From Achromobacter dolens (lineage in GTDB: Bacteria > Pseudomonadota > Gammaproteobacteria > Burkholderiales > Burkholderiaceae_B): 48,893 nucleotides of DNA. Below the pieces are notes generated by a model. It was given only the letters and a program-made list of their open reading frames with translations, had not been told where the DNA came from and did not search any database. Positions within the stretch are counted from its first letter, which is position 1; each line of letters begins with the position of its first letter. Shown one piece after another: positions 34,229 through 44,743 of the stretch. The DNA lies in contig NZ_CADIJW010000045.1 in assembly GCF_902859745.1 (NCBI RefSeq), positions 1 to 48,893 of the forward strand, written 5' to 3'. The translations under genes were made by a program, and so were the position numbers.

Positions 34229-34471
34229 GAATTTGTATTACGACAAAGGGAAAACCCCTAGTTTAGATTTCATGTCACATATAGCAATGGTTTTGTAATG
34301 GAAGTTTGCGATTTCGCATGGCGGGGCGGAATTTTTTGTGGCTGCCAGCCGCTTCGGTATTCGGGGCGGCCGCACGCCTTTTTGCTTTTTCCTACGCCCG
34401 TGCGGGCGGCAGAAGGCCCGCGGCCCTTCCCCGCTAAGTGTCGCCGGAAGGCGTATTCGCGGAAATGAACC

Positions 34472-34831
34472 CTACCGGCAAGCGAAAGACTGATGGAGCG
34501 CCTCGCTCACCAGCGGGCCGGCATTTTCCGCGAGACGGCTGGCCGGCAGCTTGGACAAGTAGCTGTACACCCTGTCTTTCAATTCGTGAGGAAGGACGCC
34601 GGTAGGGGCGCACCAGACCGTGCCTTGTGTCTGGTCCGCGATGCCGACGACGTAGGCCTGCGCATAGGAGGAAGCAAATTGGCGGCGAAGCGATGCATCG
34701 CGGAACTCCGAGGGCATCCGGCCTTCAAGGGCCGCGGCCAGCTCGGCGCCAGTAAAGTGCCAGGTCCTGGTTCCCTGCGCCTGGCAGACCGCGCAAGCGG
34801 ACAGCATGATAACCAGTGGTAGCAATCGCAT
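34472..34831 (-). CDS. Rap1a/Tai-like immunity protein
   Basis: A 119-residue exported protein. The signal peptide (RLLPLVIMLSACAVCQA, cleavage after QA near residue 18, or a lipobox-like LSAC) is followed by GAELAAALEG, a segment with SSYAQAYVVGIADQTQGTVWCAP, and a C-terminal Cys (QSFACR). The pattern of a central Y-x-x-G-x-x-D block and a Cys pair fits Rap1a/Tai-type T6SS immunity proteins, which act in the periplasm. The ATG at 34831 follows GAGGCAG. The upstream gene at 34909 is on the same strand, 77 bp away. No Tae effector or T6SS gene is visible in this window. Confidence 0.6.
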   Translation of the reverse strand: MRLLPLVIMLSACAVCQAQGTRTWHFTGAELAAALEGRMPSEFRDASLRRQFASSYAQAYVVGIADQTQGTVWCAPTGVLPHELKDRVYSYLSKLPASRLAENAGPLVSEALHQSFACR

Positions 34832-34908
34832 TGGAAATTCTGCCTCTTTGGCCCGCCTGGCGGCCCTGTCGTGTGTACGCGTTGTCCCTGCTGGACGCAG
34901 GTCCGGTC

Positions 34909-35538
34909 TCAGAGATGGTCGAGTTGATTGCGCGGGTGGAACTCCGGGTCCTCTTTGCCTTCCAGCATCGCGTCCACCATGGCCTCGAATGCGCCTGCGG
35001 CTTGGCCGAGTGCTTCGGACGCCAGGAATACGGAGCCGCCGTTTGCGGCGAGTTCCAGCGCCGCCACCGTTTTTCGTTCGTCTTCCTCGCCCCAGAGATA
35101 GTCGTGAACCACCGCAAGGCCACGGCCATCCGCCTCGAGAAAATCGGCCGCTCCGCGCGCTATCGAAAAAAAGACGATGAGGTCGTAGAGGTTTTCGGAA
35201 TAGGTCAGCGAGCCTGCAACGAAGCGCGTTCCTGTACGATCGTAGGCCGCCACTTTGATGTTCTCGGCCTCCGCGGATGCCAGGATGGCCCCCAGGGCCG
35301 CGCGGTTGTCCGGATGGCGAGCCAGCATAGCGTCGCATTCCGCAATGAGCCTGCCCAGATCCTGATTGCTGGAGGCAGCCAGATCCTTGCCTTCGGAGAG
35401 ATACCACTGGCCGCCGATGGCACGCCAGTCCGACCATCTTGATGCCGCCGGCGCCGGGGCCGCGAGCCATCTGGCAAGATTCTCGCGGGGCATCTGGAGG
35501 TTGAGAAAGGCGGAATAGGGTTCGGACATGGCAGCCAA
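34909..35538 (-). CDS. Protein of unknown function paired with the Rap1a-like gene
   Basis: A 209-residue soluble acidic protein. The C-terminal half is helical (LEADGRGLAVVHDYLWGEED, VAALELAANGGSVFLASEAL), and no motifs of a named enzyme were found. A TTG at 35538 has GAGGAATCG at good spacing, while the ATG at 35529 is further from it; either could be the start. Because it lies just upstream of the immunity-like gene it might be an effector-associated or second immunity protein, but the sequence gives no catalytic signature. The base composition is close to core genes. Confidence 0.6.
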   Translation of the reverse strand: MAAMSEPYSAFLNLQMPRENLARWLAAPAPAASRWSDWRAIGGQWYLSEGKDLAASSNQDLGRLIAECDAMLARHPDNRAALGAILASAEAENIKVAAYDRTGTRFVAGSLTYSENLYDLIVFFSIARGAADFLEADGRGLAVVHDYLWGEEDERKTVAALELAANGGSVFLASEALGQAAGAFEAMVDAMLEGKEDPEFHPRNQLDHL

Positions 35539-35615
35539 CGATTCCTCAGGTTCTGATCAACTTTGCTTTTACCAAATAAGGGCTGTCAGGCCAATTCTCG
35601 ACAAGATTGCAACCG

Positions 35616-35871
35616 ATGAGCGACTCCCCGATCTACATCGTCGATCTCGATGTCACTCTTGAAGACGCGCCCGCCTTCGCCGACAGCGGCATGCGTTGGA
35701 TGGCCTTTTCATCAGTCAGCCATGCGCCTGGCCCGGCGATTCTTGCCGCTCGCATGGGGGTTGGGAAACCTCGCGTTTGGGTTCGATGGTCCTGGCGTAG
35801 GGGACGCACTTGCCCTGGAACTGGGAAAAGTCCTGGGGCATAGGATGGTCGTCGTGTTTGATAAGTTCTAG
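35616..35871 (+). pseudogene. Possible broken small ORF
   Basis: Two overlapping frames each give plausible protein in part: SDSPIYIVDLDVTLEDAPAF from 35616, and LARRFLPLAWGLGNLAFGFD with VVVFDKF to a stop at 35871 in another frame. A single frameshift around 35700-35730 would join them into one product of about 85 residues. No family is recognised. It may be a remnant or chance frames. Confidence 0.3.
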
Positions 35872-35895
35872 CCGCGAATAATTAATATGCGCCCG

Positions 35896-36720
35896 TCAAT
35901 CGTCCCCTGCCCCCGCCGACGCATTCCTGGCCTCGGCCAGCGCCACCGTCAGATGCATCACCTTCTTCTTCAACTGATCCCGCTCGTCCGTCAGCCGCGC
36001 CAGCAACTCCCGTAACCGCGCCACCTCCGCCGGCAAATCCGCGATATTCTCGATCGGGATATCCGGCACCGCTTCTTTCGGCGGCGGCGCCTTGGCCTGG
36101 CGCACTTCGCGCGCCGCCTGCTGCAATTCCTTTCTGCCGCCCGCCACCGCCGCGGCCTGCCGCTCGGGCGGCAACGTCGCCACGGCCGCCGCGGCGTTGA
36201 TGGAAATCGCCCCATCCTTCACCGCCCGCACCAGTTCCGGCGCGGCGGCCTTCTGGATCTTCTCGATCTGCCCCAGCGTGTTGCTGCTGATGCGCGCCTC
36301 GCGCGCCAGCGCCTGACGGCTCAGCGCGGCGGCCGGCGGGATGGGCGGCGGTTCAGGCGGCGGCGTGCTGCCGTCGTCTTCCCACGGCGGCACGCTGCGG
36401 GATTGCAGGATCTCCTTCTTGCGCAGCGCCAGCACCCCGCGCTGGAAGTCCGACACGCTGCGCCGGCCCAGGTGGTTCTCGATCATCCACAGATGCACGT
36501 CGTCCATCGATTTGAACGAGGTGTTCTGGCGCGTTTCGAACGGAATGCCGTGCTTCATGCACAGCGCGTAGCGGTTGTGGCCGTCGATCAGCAGGTCGCC
36601 CCACAGCACCAATGCGTCGCGGCAGCCTTCGGCCAGCAGGCTGCGTTCGAGCGCCTCGCGCTCGTCGTCGGTCAAGGGGTCAATATAGGCGCGCAGGCCT
36701 TCGTCAATCCTGATATCCAT
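35896..36720 (-). CDS. ParB-like/plasmid-partition-related protein
   Basis: A 274-residue protein. The N-terminal ParB-like domain has LLIDGHNRYALCMKHGIPF near residues 43-61. A middle Pro-rich linker (TPPPEPPPIPPAA) follows, then helices with REARISSNTLGQIEKIQKAA (helix-turn-helix-like). The C-terminal part has VRAVKDGAISINAAAAVATLP, a basic stretch, and a coiled coil (LRELLARLTDERDQLKKKVM). Chromosomal ParB-like proteins of this type are often found away from parA. The ATG at 36720 is used; the longer frame begins with TTG. Its 3' third is duplicated as a decayed copy at 29.3-29.7 kb. Confidence 0.75.
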   Translation of the reverse strand: MDIRIDEGLRAYIDPLTDDEREALERSLLAEGCRDALVLWGDLLIDGHNRYALCMKHGIPFETRQNTSFKSMDDVHLWMIENHLGRRSVSDFQRGVLALRKKEILQSRSVPPWEDDGSTPPPEPPPIPPAAALSRQALAREARISSNTLGQIEKIQKAAAPELVRAVKDGAISINAAAAVATLPPERQAAAVAGGRKELQQAAREVRQAKAPPPKEAVPDIPIENIADLPAEVARLRELLARLTDERDQLKKKVMHLTVALAEARNASAGAGDD

Positions 36721-36757
36721 GGTGTCCAAAAAACATTCAAGCGCCGCCCGCCGCTGG

Positions 36758-37366
36758 CTAGGCCTGCGGCCCTTCCAGCGCGATGCGCACGGCCTCCAGG
36801 CGAACGCGGGGGTCCGTCAGCGCCAGCAGCCGGGTCTTGTCGACCGCCGGCAGCGGCAGCAGTTCGCACCAGCGGTCTGCCACCCAGGCGCATTCATCCA
36901 GCCGGTACGGCGGCGCCACCGGCATGCGGTCGGCGGGCACGCCTTCCTGCTGCCATTGGGCCACCAGCCTGCCCAGGGCGTCGGCGCAGGGTTGCAGCGG
37001 CGCCGGCACGGGCAGCGGCGGGTCGTCGGGGATGGGTTCGATTTCGCCCATCCAAAGACCGTATTTTGCCAGTTGGCTGGAGACCAGGCGGAAGCGGCTC
37101 GTCCCTACGCAGCGCAGTTGCAGCAAGGCGGGCATGGGCGCGTCCCAGGCGTCGACGCGGGCCAGGGTGCCGGTGTCGGCCAGGACCTCCTGGCCTTCGG
37201 GCGAGCGGACCTCGTTGCCGGACAGCAGCGCGACCACGCCGAACTCGGCGCCGTCGGCGATGCAGCGGCGGATCATGTCCAGGTAGCGCACTTCGAAGAT
37301 GCGCAGGTGCAGCACGCCGGCGGGGAACAGCGCGTTGGACAGCGGGAACAGCGGAATGGTCGCCAT
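36758..37366 (-). CDS. LON peptidase substrate-binding domain protein
   Basis: A 202-residue cytoplasmic protein equivalent to the N-terminal domain of Lon without ATPase or protease parts. It begins IPLFPLSNALFPAGVLHLRIFEVRYLDMI, the hallmark of this domain, and GTLARVDAWDAPMPALLQLRCVGTSRFRL follows. Stand-alone copies are common in beta-proteobacteria; their role is unknown. The gene lies between the AhpD-like gene and the ParB-like gene on the same strand with short gaps (9 and 37 bp), so the three may form one transcript. Confidence 0.92.
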   Translation of the reverse strand: MATIPLFPLSNALFPAGVLHLRIFEVRYLDMIRRCIADGAEFGVVALLSGNEVRSPEGQEVLADTGTLARVDAWDAPMPALLQLRCVGTSRFRLVSSQLAKYGLWMGEIEPIPDDPPLPVPAPLQPCADALGRLVAQWQQEGVPADRMPVAPPYRLDECAWVADRWCELLPLPAVDKTRLLALTDPRVRLEAVRIALEGPQA

Positions 37367-37375
37367 GGCGGCGCC

Positions 37376-37783
37376 CTACTTCACGGTGAAGGCGTCGTCG
37401 ACGGGCACCTGCATGGCGGTGACCAGCGCGTTGGTCTGGGCGGCCATGCCGATGACGGCGAGCAGTTCGGCGTGCTGGCCGTCGGTCATGCCCTTGGCGC
37501 GGGCGGCGGCGGTGTGGGAATGGATACAGTAGCTGCAGCCGTTGGCCGTCGATACCGCGATGTAGATCATCTCGCGCACCAGGGGCGGGATTTCCCCGTC
37601 GGCCATCATGACCTGCTTGAGCTGCTCCCAGACGCGCTTGAGTTGGGGCGGGTCGTTGGCCAGGGCGCGCCAGAAATTGTTGACGAAATCCGACTTGCGG
37701 GTGGCGCGGATGTCTTCGAACACCGCCCACGCCTCGGGGATCCTGCGCGCTTCTTCATCCGACAGCAGATGCACCGTAGCCAT
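37376..37783 (-). CDS. Carboxymuconolactone decarboxylase/AhpD-like peroxidase-family protein
   Basis: A 135-residue helical protein. The active-site motif STANGCSYCIHSH (Cys83, Cys86, His90) is the C-x-x-C...H pattern of AhpD-type alkylhydroperoxidases. The preceding segment VREMIYIAV is also typical. The ATG at 37783 is chosen because GGAG lies six bases before it; the longest frame begins with TTG at 37795. It probably works as a small thiol peroxidase or adaptor; partners are not visible here. It ends 9 bp from the LON-domain gene. Confidence 0.9.
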   Translation of the reverse strand: MATVHLLSDEEARRIPEAWAVFEDIRATRKSDFVNNFWRALANDPPQLKRVWEQLKQVMMADGEIPPLVREMIYIAVSTANGCSYCIHSHTAAARAKGMTDGQHAELLAVIGMAAQTNALVTAMQVPVDDAFTVK

Positions 37784-37893
37784 ATGCCACTCCAACGGGT
37801 AAGGGGCCGGGCGGCGGCGTGCCGCCCGCGCAATGTCCCATTGAACTGGAAAGCCCGGCGCGGTTCAAGGCGCGGGGCGACATCCGCCCCACC

Positions 37894-39387
37894 CTACGCC
37901 GACATCTGCGCCGGCTTGAACGGATCGAGCGGATAGCGCGGCCGGTTGCGCCGCTGGTACGGGAATAGCGAGAAGTCCGAGCTGGTGACGCCGGGGCTGT
38001 CGCATTCGATCAGCGCGCACGAGATGGGCACGAACACCGGGCGGCAGTACATGCGCGACTTGACCAGGATGAAGCGGGCGGCGCGCGGGTCGATGCCCAG
38101 GCTCTCGAAAACGCCCAGGTCCCAGGGTTCGTGGGTGCGTTCGGTGATGACCAGTTGCGCGGCGCCGATGTCCAGCACGGCGCTGCGGCCCATGCAGGCG
38201 GTCTGGCCGGTGTAGGTGGGGCCGGTGATGACGTAGCTGCCGTCGGTGATGGCGCGCACCACGCCGGTCAGCGTCACCGGCGCGGCGGGCCGGCCGATGG
38301 CGGGGATGGGCAGCTTGTTGCCGACCGGCAGTTCGACCCGGGCGCCCTGCCCGGCCGCGATCATGGCGGCGACCGCTTCGGGGTCGCAGTACAGGCCGGC
38401 GACGATGCCCGTCAGGCCGGCGTCGACGGCGGCGACCAGCACGTCCATCGTGTCGCAGGTGCCGCCGGACATGCAGTTGTCGCCGTGGTCCAGCAGCAGC
38501 ACGGGACGGTCGGCGCCGCGCGCCAGGGCGGCGGCGCGTTCGAGCGAGGCGGCCAGGGGTTCGGCTTCGTAGACGAAGCCGTCGCGGTCGTCCCAGATGG
38601 CGGCGGCCAGGCCCGCGGCGACGCGCTCGGCGGCCTCGGCGTCGCCGGCGGCGACCACCACCACGCTCAGGCACGGGTCGGGGATGTCGGCCAGGGCGAA
38701 GCCGGCCAGCACCGACACGGCCAGCATGCCGCCGGCCTCGGCGCCGCGCGCGGCCTGCACGGCGCGGCGCATGGCGCCTTCGGCGGTGTTGCTGCGCAGG
38801 GTGTGGCTCATGAGCGGCAGGCGGCGCCAGGCCAGGCGCGGGCGCGGACCGCCCGCGAGCCAGTCGAACAGGAGGCGGCCGGCGTGTTCGCCGGTTTCGT
38901 ACATGTCGACGTGCGGGTAGGTCTTGAAGCTGACGATGACGTCGGCGTTGTCGATCATCTTCTGGGTGACGTTGCCGTGCAGGTCCAGGGCGACGGCGAT
39001 CGGCACGCCGGGGGCTTGCTGGCGCAGGCGTTCGAGCAGGTCGCCTTCGCCGTCGTCGGTGGTTTCGACGGCCATGGCGCCGTGCAGGTCCAGCAGCAGC
39101 GCGTCGCAGCCGGCGGCGGCGGCGACGATGCGGTCGCACAATTCACGATAGGCCTGGCCGTCGACGCGGCCGCTGGGGTAGGCGGTGGCGGATACCGGCG
39201 TGACCAGCGTGGCGCCCCGCGCTTCGGCCAGGTGGATGAAGGCGGACATGGCGGTGCGCTTGCCGTGGTTCTCTTCGTAGGCGGCGCGGTCGTAGGTGGG
39301 GCCGTCGTTGCCGAAGGCGGACAGCGGCGTGGGCACCGGCGAAAAGGTGTTGGTCTCGTGGTTCATGCGGGCGATCATGACTTTCAT
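37894..39387 (-). CDS. M81-family metallopeptidase (MlrC-like)
   Basis: A 497-residue protein. The N-terminus KVMIARMNHETNTFSPVPTP, then LLLDLHGAMAVETTDDGEGDLL, AVALDLHGNVTQKM, VSFKTYPHVDMYETGE and LLDHGDNCMSGGTCDTMDVL match the MlrC/M81 family; the Asp/His-rich blocks are the probable zinc site. Known members cut linear microcystin, but most are of unknown substrate and occur in amide/amino-acid catabolic operons. The ATG at 39387 has GGAGGCAAGGC before it and overlaps the ANTAR stop by 4 bp (ATGA). It is the last gene of the amidase operon. Confidence 0.9.
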   Translation of the reverse strand: MKVMIARMNHETNTFSPVPTPLSAFGNDGPTYDRAAYEENHGKRTAMSAFIHLAEARGATLVTPVSATAYPSGRVDGQAYRELCDRIVAAAAGCDALLLDLHGAMAVETTDDGEGDLLERLRQQAPGVPIAVALDLHGNVTQKMIDNADVIVSFKTYPHVDMYETGEHAGRLLFDWLAGGPRPRLAWRRLPLMSHTLRSNTAEGAMRRAVQAARGAEAGGMLAVSVLAGFALADIPDPCLSVVVVAAGDAEAAERVAAGLAAAIWDDRDGFVYEAEPLAASLERAAALARGADRPVLLLDHGDNCMSGGTCDTMDVLVAAVDAGLTGIVAGLYCDPEAVAAMIAAGQGARVELPVGNKLPIPAIGRPAAPVTLTGVVRAITDGSYVITGPTYTGQTACMGRSAVLDIGAAQLVITERTHEPWDLGVFESLGIDPRAARFILVKSRMYCRPVFVPISCALIECDSPGVTSSDFSLFPYQRRNRPRYPLDPFKPAQMSA

Positions 39388-40037
39388 GCCTTGCCTCCGT
39401 TGTTGCTGTTGTTCTGCGGGTCGGGGCGCGCGCCGCCCAGGCCCAGTTTTTCCATGGCTTCGCTGGCCTCGACGATCATGGCGGCGACCTCGGCCACGCT
39501 GACCCGCAGGCCGGTGGCGCGGGTCCGCATGTGTTCGTAGGCGGCGCGCTCGTCCAGGCGCTGGTGGTCCATCAGCACGCGGATCGCCTTTTCGATCACG
39601 CGGCGCGCCTTGATGGTGCTTTCCAGCTTGTCGATCTTGTTCTGCTGGCGGTTCTGGAACTGCTTGGCCGAGCGCGCCAGCACCAGGGTGCTGAGGATGC
39701 CGGCCGAGCGGAACGGCCGCGTCAGCACGCCGTGGGCGTTGGTCTTGAGGAGTTGCTTCAAGGTGGTGGGGGTTTCGTATTCGGATAGCGCGATCAGGGT
39801 GGCGTCGACCTCGCTGGCGGACCAGGCGAACGAGTTCTGGCCGCATTGCGAGACCTGGAAGAACACCACGTCGGCGCCCGCCGGCGGTTTGTCGGGGAAC
39901 GGCCAGACCAGGTGGATGCGGCAGCCGATGCGCTTGAGCTGTTCGACCAGCAGGTCGCGGTCTTCGCCGGGCGGATAGGCCACGGCGACGGCCACGCTGC
40001 GCAGGTCTTCGTAAAGGCGGCGGAGGCTATGGTCCAT
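39384..40037 (-). CDS. amiR: ANTAR-domain antitermination regulator (AmiR-like)
   Basis: A 217-residue protein with an N-terminal pseudo-receiver domain lacking clear phosphorylation residues, a coiled coil (QFQNRQQNKIDKLESTIKAR) and a C-terminal ANTAR RNA-binding helix bundle (VIEKAIRVLMDHQRLDERAAYEHMRTRA, then VSVAEVAAMIVE). In Pseudomonas, AmiR binds leader RNA and prevents termination; it is held inactive by AmiC. Here the AmiC-like gene ends two bases before this start and the M81 gene overlaps its stop, so all three are coupled. The predicted target is the terminator ahead of the nitrilase gene. Confidence 0.9.
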   Translation of the reverse strand: MDHSLRRLYEDLRSVAVAVAYPPGEDRDLLVEQLKRIGCRIHLVWPFPDKPPAGADVVFFQVSQCGQNSFAWSASEVDATLIALSEYETPTTLKQLLKTNAHGVLTRPFRSAGILSTLVLARSAKQFQNRQQNKIDKLESTIKARRVIEKAIRVLMDHQRLDERAAYEHMRTRATGLRVSVAEVAAMIVEASEAMEKLGLGGARPDPQNNSNNGGKA

Positions 40038-40039
40038 GA

Positions 40040-41200
40040 TCACGCCAACCAGAACTCGTCCAGGCCGAAAGCCGTCAGGTAGGGGTCCGGCTTGACCGGT
40101 TCGCCGCTGGCCCAGACGATGTCGAAGCGGCCGTCGGCGCGGCAGACGCCGATGCGCGGGGTCAGCACGCTGTGGTTGTTCTCGGCCAGGATGGTCAGGC
40201 GGCCGCCGGGCGCGTCGAAACCCACCTGGTGCACCGCCTGCGCCAGCTTGCGCGTGTCCAGGCTGCCGGCGCGCTGCAGGGCGCGCGCGAACAGGTGCAT
40301 CTGGCTGTAGCAGGCCTCGGCGTAGACGCTGGCCGGGCGGTCGCCGAAGCGGGCGCGCCAGCGGTCCAGGAAATGGGCGTTGGCGGGCGAATCGACGGTA
40401 TTGAAGTAGGTGGCGGCGGTGATGTGGCCAGTGCACAGGGCCGGGCCGATCTCGGCCACCTCGGATTCCGCCATGGTGAGGCTGGCGATGGGGATGTGCG
40501 GCGCGCCCGGGTCGGCCTCGCAGGCGGCGTGGTAGCGGCGGTAGAAGCGCTGGGCGTCGTCGCCGATCAGGGTGGAGAACACCACATCCGGCCTGATTCG
40601 GCGGATGTCGCGCACCACGTCGATGATCTCGCCTTCGTCGCAGCCCAGCGGCAGGTAGGTTTCGTCGAGGATCTCGCCGCCATGCTCCTCGACGGTGTCG
40701 CGCATGATGCGGTTGGTTTCGCGCGGATAGATGTAGTCGGCGCCCACCAGGAAGATGCGCTTGCCGCAGTGCTGGATCAGGTAGGCGGCCAGTTGCATGC
40801 TGCCCTGGTTGGGCGCGGCGCCGGTGTAGATGATGTTGGGCGAATACTCGAAGCCTTCGTAGACCGAGGCATACCAGAGCAGCGCGTTGTTGCGCTCGAC
40901 CACCGGCAGCATGGCCTTGCGGCAGTGCGAAGTGCAGCCGCCGAAGATCACGTTGACCTCGTCGTCCAGCAGCAGCCGCGCGGCCAGGCGGCGGTATTCC
41001 TCGGCGTCGCTGCGCGGGTCGTAGACCACCGGTTCCAGCGGCCGGCCCAGCACGCCGCCGAGCGCGTTGATTTCCTCGACCGCCAGCACGGTGCCGAAGA
41101 AGTGCTGCGATTCGGTGGTGCCGGTCACGCCGCTGCGCGAATACAGCACGCCGATGCGCCATCCCGGCGTGGCGGCGTCCCTGTCAGTGCGGGAGGTCAT
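40040..41200 (-). CDS. amiC: AmiC-like cytoplasmic amide sensor
   Basis: A 386-residue periplasmic-binding-fold protein with no signal peptide (TSRTDRDAATPGWRIGVLYSRSG), the same as Pseudomonas AmiC (385 residues). Characteristic blocks are GVTGTTESQHFFGTVLAVEEIN, GCTSHCRKAMLPVVE, LWYASVYEGFEYSPNIIYTG and GADYIYPRETNRIMRD. AmiC binds small amides and controls AmiR by sequestration. The ATG at 41200 follows AAGGAAGCCCCT. The neighbour downstream is the ANTAR protein, upstream the ABC ATPase. The amide ligand is unknown and need not be acetamide. Confidence 0.92.
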   Translation of the reverse strand: MTSRTDRDAATPGWRIGVLYSRSGVTGTTESQHFFGTVLAVEEINALGGVLGRPLEPVVYDPRSDAEEYRRLAARLLLDDEVNVIFGGCTSHCRKAMLPVVERNNALLWYASVYEGFEYSPNIIYTGAAPNQGSMQLAAYLIQHCGKRIFLVGADYIYPRETNRIMRDTVEEHGGEILDETYLPLGCDEGEIIDVVRDIRRIRPDVVFSTLIGDDAQRFYRRYHAACEADPGAPHIPIASLTMAESEVAEIGPALCTGHITAATYFNTVDSPANAHFLDRWRARFGDRPASVYAEACYSQMHLFARALQRAGSLDTRKLAQAVHQVGFDAPGGRLTILAENNHSVLTPRIGVCRADGRFDIVWASGEPVKPDPYLTAFGLDEFWLA

Positions 41201-41253
41201 AGGGGCTTCCTTCTGCAAGATCGTGGCCGGCGCGCCGCGGGCGCCGGGACGGT

Positions 41254-41960
41254 TCATACCTTCAAGTGGTCCATGATATGGCCGGCGGCCCCGGGCGCGC
41301 CAGCCTCGCCCTGGTCGACGATGGCGCCCTGCTTGAGCACCAGGTAGCGGTCGGCCACGTCCAGCGCAAAGGCCACGTTCTGTTCGACGATGAACATGGA
41401 GGTGCCGCGCCGCTCGCGTTCCCAGTTGAGCGCCCGGCCGAGCCGCTCGATCACCGAAGGCTGCAGGCCTTCGGTGATCTCGTCCAGCAGCAACAGGGCC
41501 GGCCGCTGCATCAGGCCGCGCGCCACCAGCAGCATCTTCTGCTCGCCGCCCGACAGCGTGCCGGCATGCTGGCGCAGGCGGCTGGCGAAGACCGGGAACA
41601 AGTCGGCGATTTCGCCGAAGCGTTCGTCGAACAGGCGGTCGTTGGCCAGGCCCAGGCGCAGGTTGTCGCGGATGTTCAGGTCGGGGAACAACGGCTGGTC
41701 CTGGGCCGCGTAGGCGACGCCGCGGCGCGCGACTTCGTGCGGCCGCAGGCGGGTGGCGTCGACGCCGCCCAGGCTGACGGTGCCGCGCAGCTTGGGCAGG
41801 TAGCCCATGACCGTCTTGAGCAGCGTGCTCTTGCCCATGCCGTTTTTGCCCAGCAGCGCCACGCAGGCGCCGCCGGCCACCGACAGCGAGATGTCGTTCA
41901 GCACCACGGCGCCTTTGTAGCCGCTGGCGACGTTTTCCAGGCGCAAGGCCGGGGCGGCGT

Positions 41961-41964
<4 letters not shown>
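41254..41964 (-). CDS. ABC transporter ATP-binding protein (LivF/UrtE type)
   Basis: A 236-residue ATPase with Walker A LLGKNGMGKST, signature LSGGEQKM, Walker B LLLLDEITEGLQP and H-loop VEQNVAFAL. It resembles the second ATPase of branched-chain amino-acid/urea/amide importers. Its ATG overlaps the stop of the permease-ATPase fusion by 4 bp (ATGA), so expression is coupled. It pairs with the ATPase half of the fusion protein. Confidence 0.95.
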
Positions 41965-43854
<1,890 letters not shown>

Positions 43855-43862
<8 letters not shown>

Positions 43863-44688
43863 GGGCGAATCCTTTGGGACGCAGCCGCAGGGTCAGGGCC
43901 GCAAGCACCGCGATGGTGACGCCGCCCAGGATCGGGCTGATGAACACGCCCACCAGCACCTGGCAGGCGCCATAGACCAGGCAGGTCAGGAGCAGCGCGG
44001 TGATCGAGTTGCCCGACACCATCACCAGCATGAAGGCGCTGACCAGCCACGGCAGCCCCATGTTCGGATCGACGCTGGACAGCGGCGTGATGAGCGCGCC
44101 GGCCAGCGCCCCCAGCCCCGCGCCCAGCGCGAAGGTGGTGAAGCGGATGCGTTCGGCGTTGATGCCCAGGCCGCGTGCCAGGTCCTCGTTCATGATGACG
44201 GCGCGGGTCCGCACGCCAAAGCGCGTGCCGTTCAGCAGCAGCGTCAGCGCCACGTACAGCAGCAGCGCGCCCGGCACCAGGAACAGCCGATAGGCCGAGT
44301 ATTCGGTGCCCAGGAACGGCACCGCGCCCTGGATCGGCGCATCGGCGAACTGCACCTCGCGGCCGAAGGCCATGGTGATGAGTTGGCCGATCACGATGCC
44401 CAGGCCCCAGGTCGCCAGGATGGCGTCCAGCGGCCGCTTGTACAGCGGCTGCACGATCAGGCGCTCGACCAGCATGCCCACCAGCACGCCCGCCACCAGC
44501 GCGCACGGCAGCGCCAGCCACGGGTCCAGCCCCAGCCGCGTCACCACCAGGGCGGCGTAGCTGCCCAGCGTGATGATGGCGCCGTGGGCGAAATTGACGA
44601 TCTTCATCACGCCGAAAATGATCATCAGCCCGGCCGTCACGATGAACAGCATGGCGGCCGTGCTCAGGATGTCCAGCATCAAACCCAT
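43855..44688 (-). CDS. ABC permease (LivH type)
   Basis: A 277-residue inner-membrane permease. MIIFGVMKIVNFAHGAIITLGSYAAL near the start is the LivH/UrtB signature, and GGVTIAVLAALTLRLRPKGF ends it. Several further hydrophobic segments are present. The ATG at 44688 follows AGGAGAACACA. It forms the channel with the permease half of the next gene. Family relatives carry branched-chain amino acids, urea or short-chain amides. Confidence 0.95.
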
Positions 44689-44743
44689 TGTGTTCTCCTG
44701 CGCCGCCGGCGGACCGGCGGCGCGCAGGGTGTGGCTTACCGCG

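Noticed and set aside
34472-35470. A 332-residue fusion of the Rap1a-like protein with an upstream Arg/Gly-rich region
   Set aside because: The upstream part overlaps the well-formed 209-residue gene in another frame; the signal peptide begins at 34831.
37894-39846. A single 650-residue protein covering the M81 gene and its upstream sequence
   Set aside because: The first 150 codons are antisense-like Arg/Pro-rich sequence overlapping the ANTAR gene; the ATG at 39387 has a strong ribosome-binding site and the family's N-terminus.
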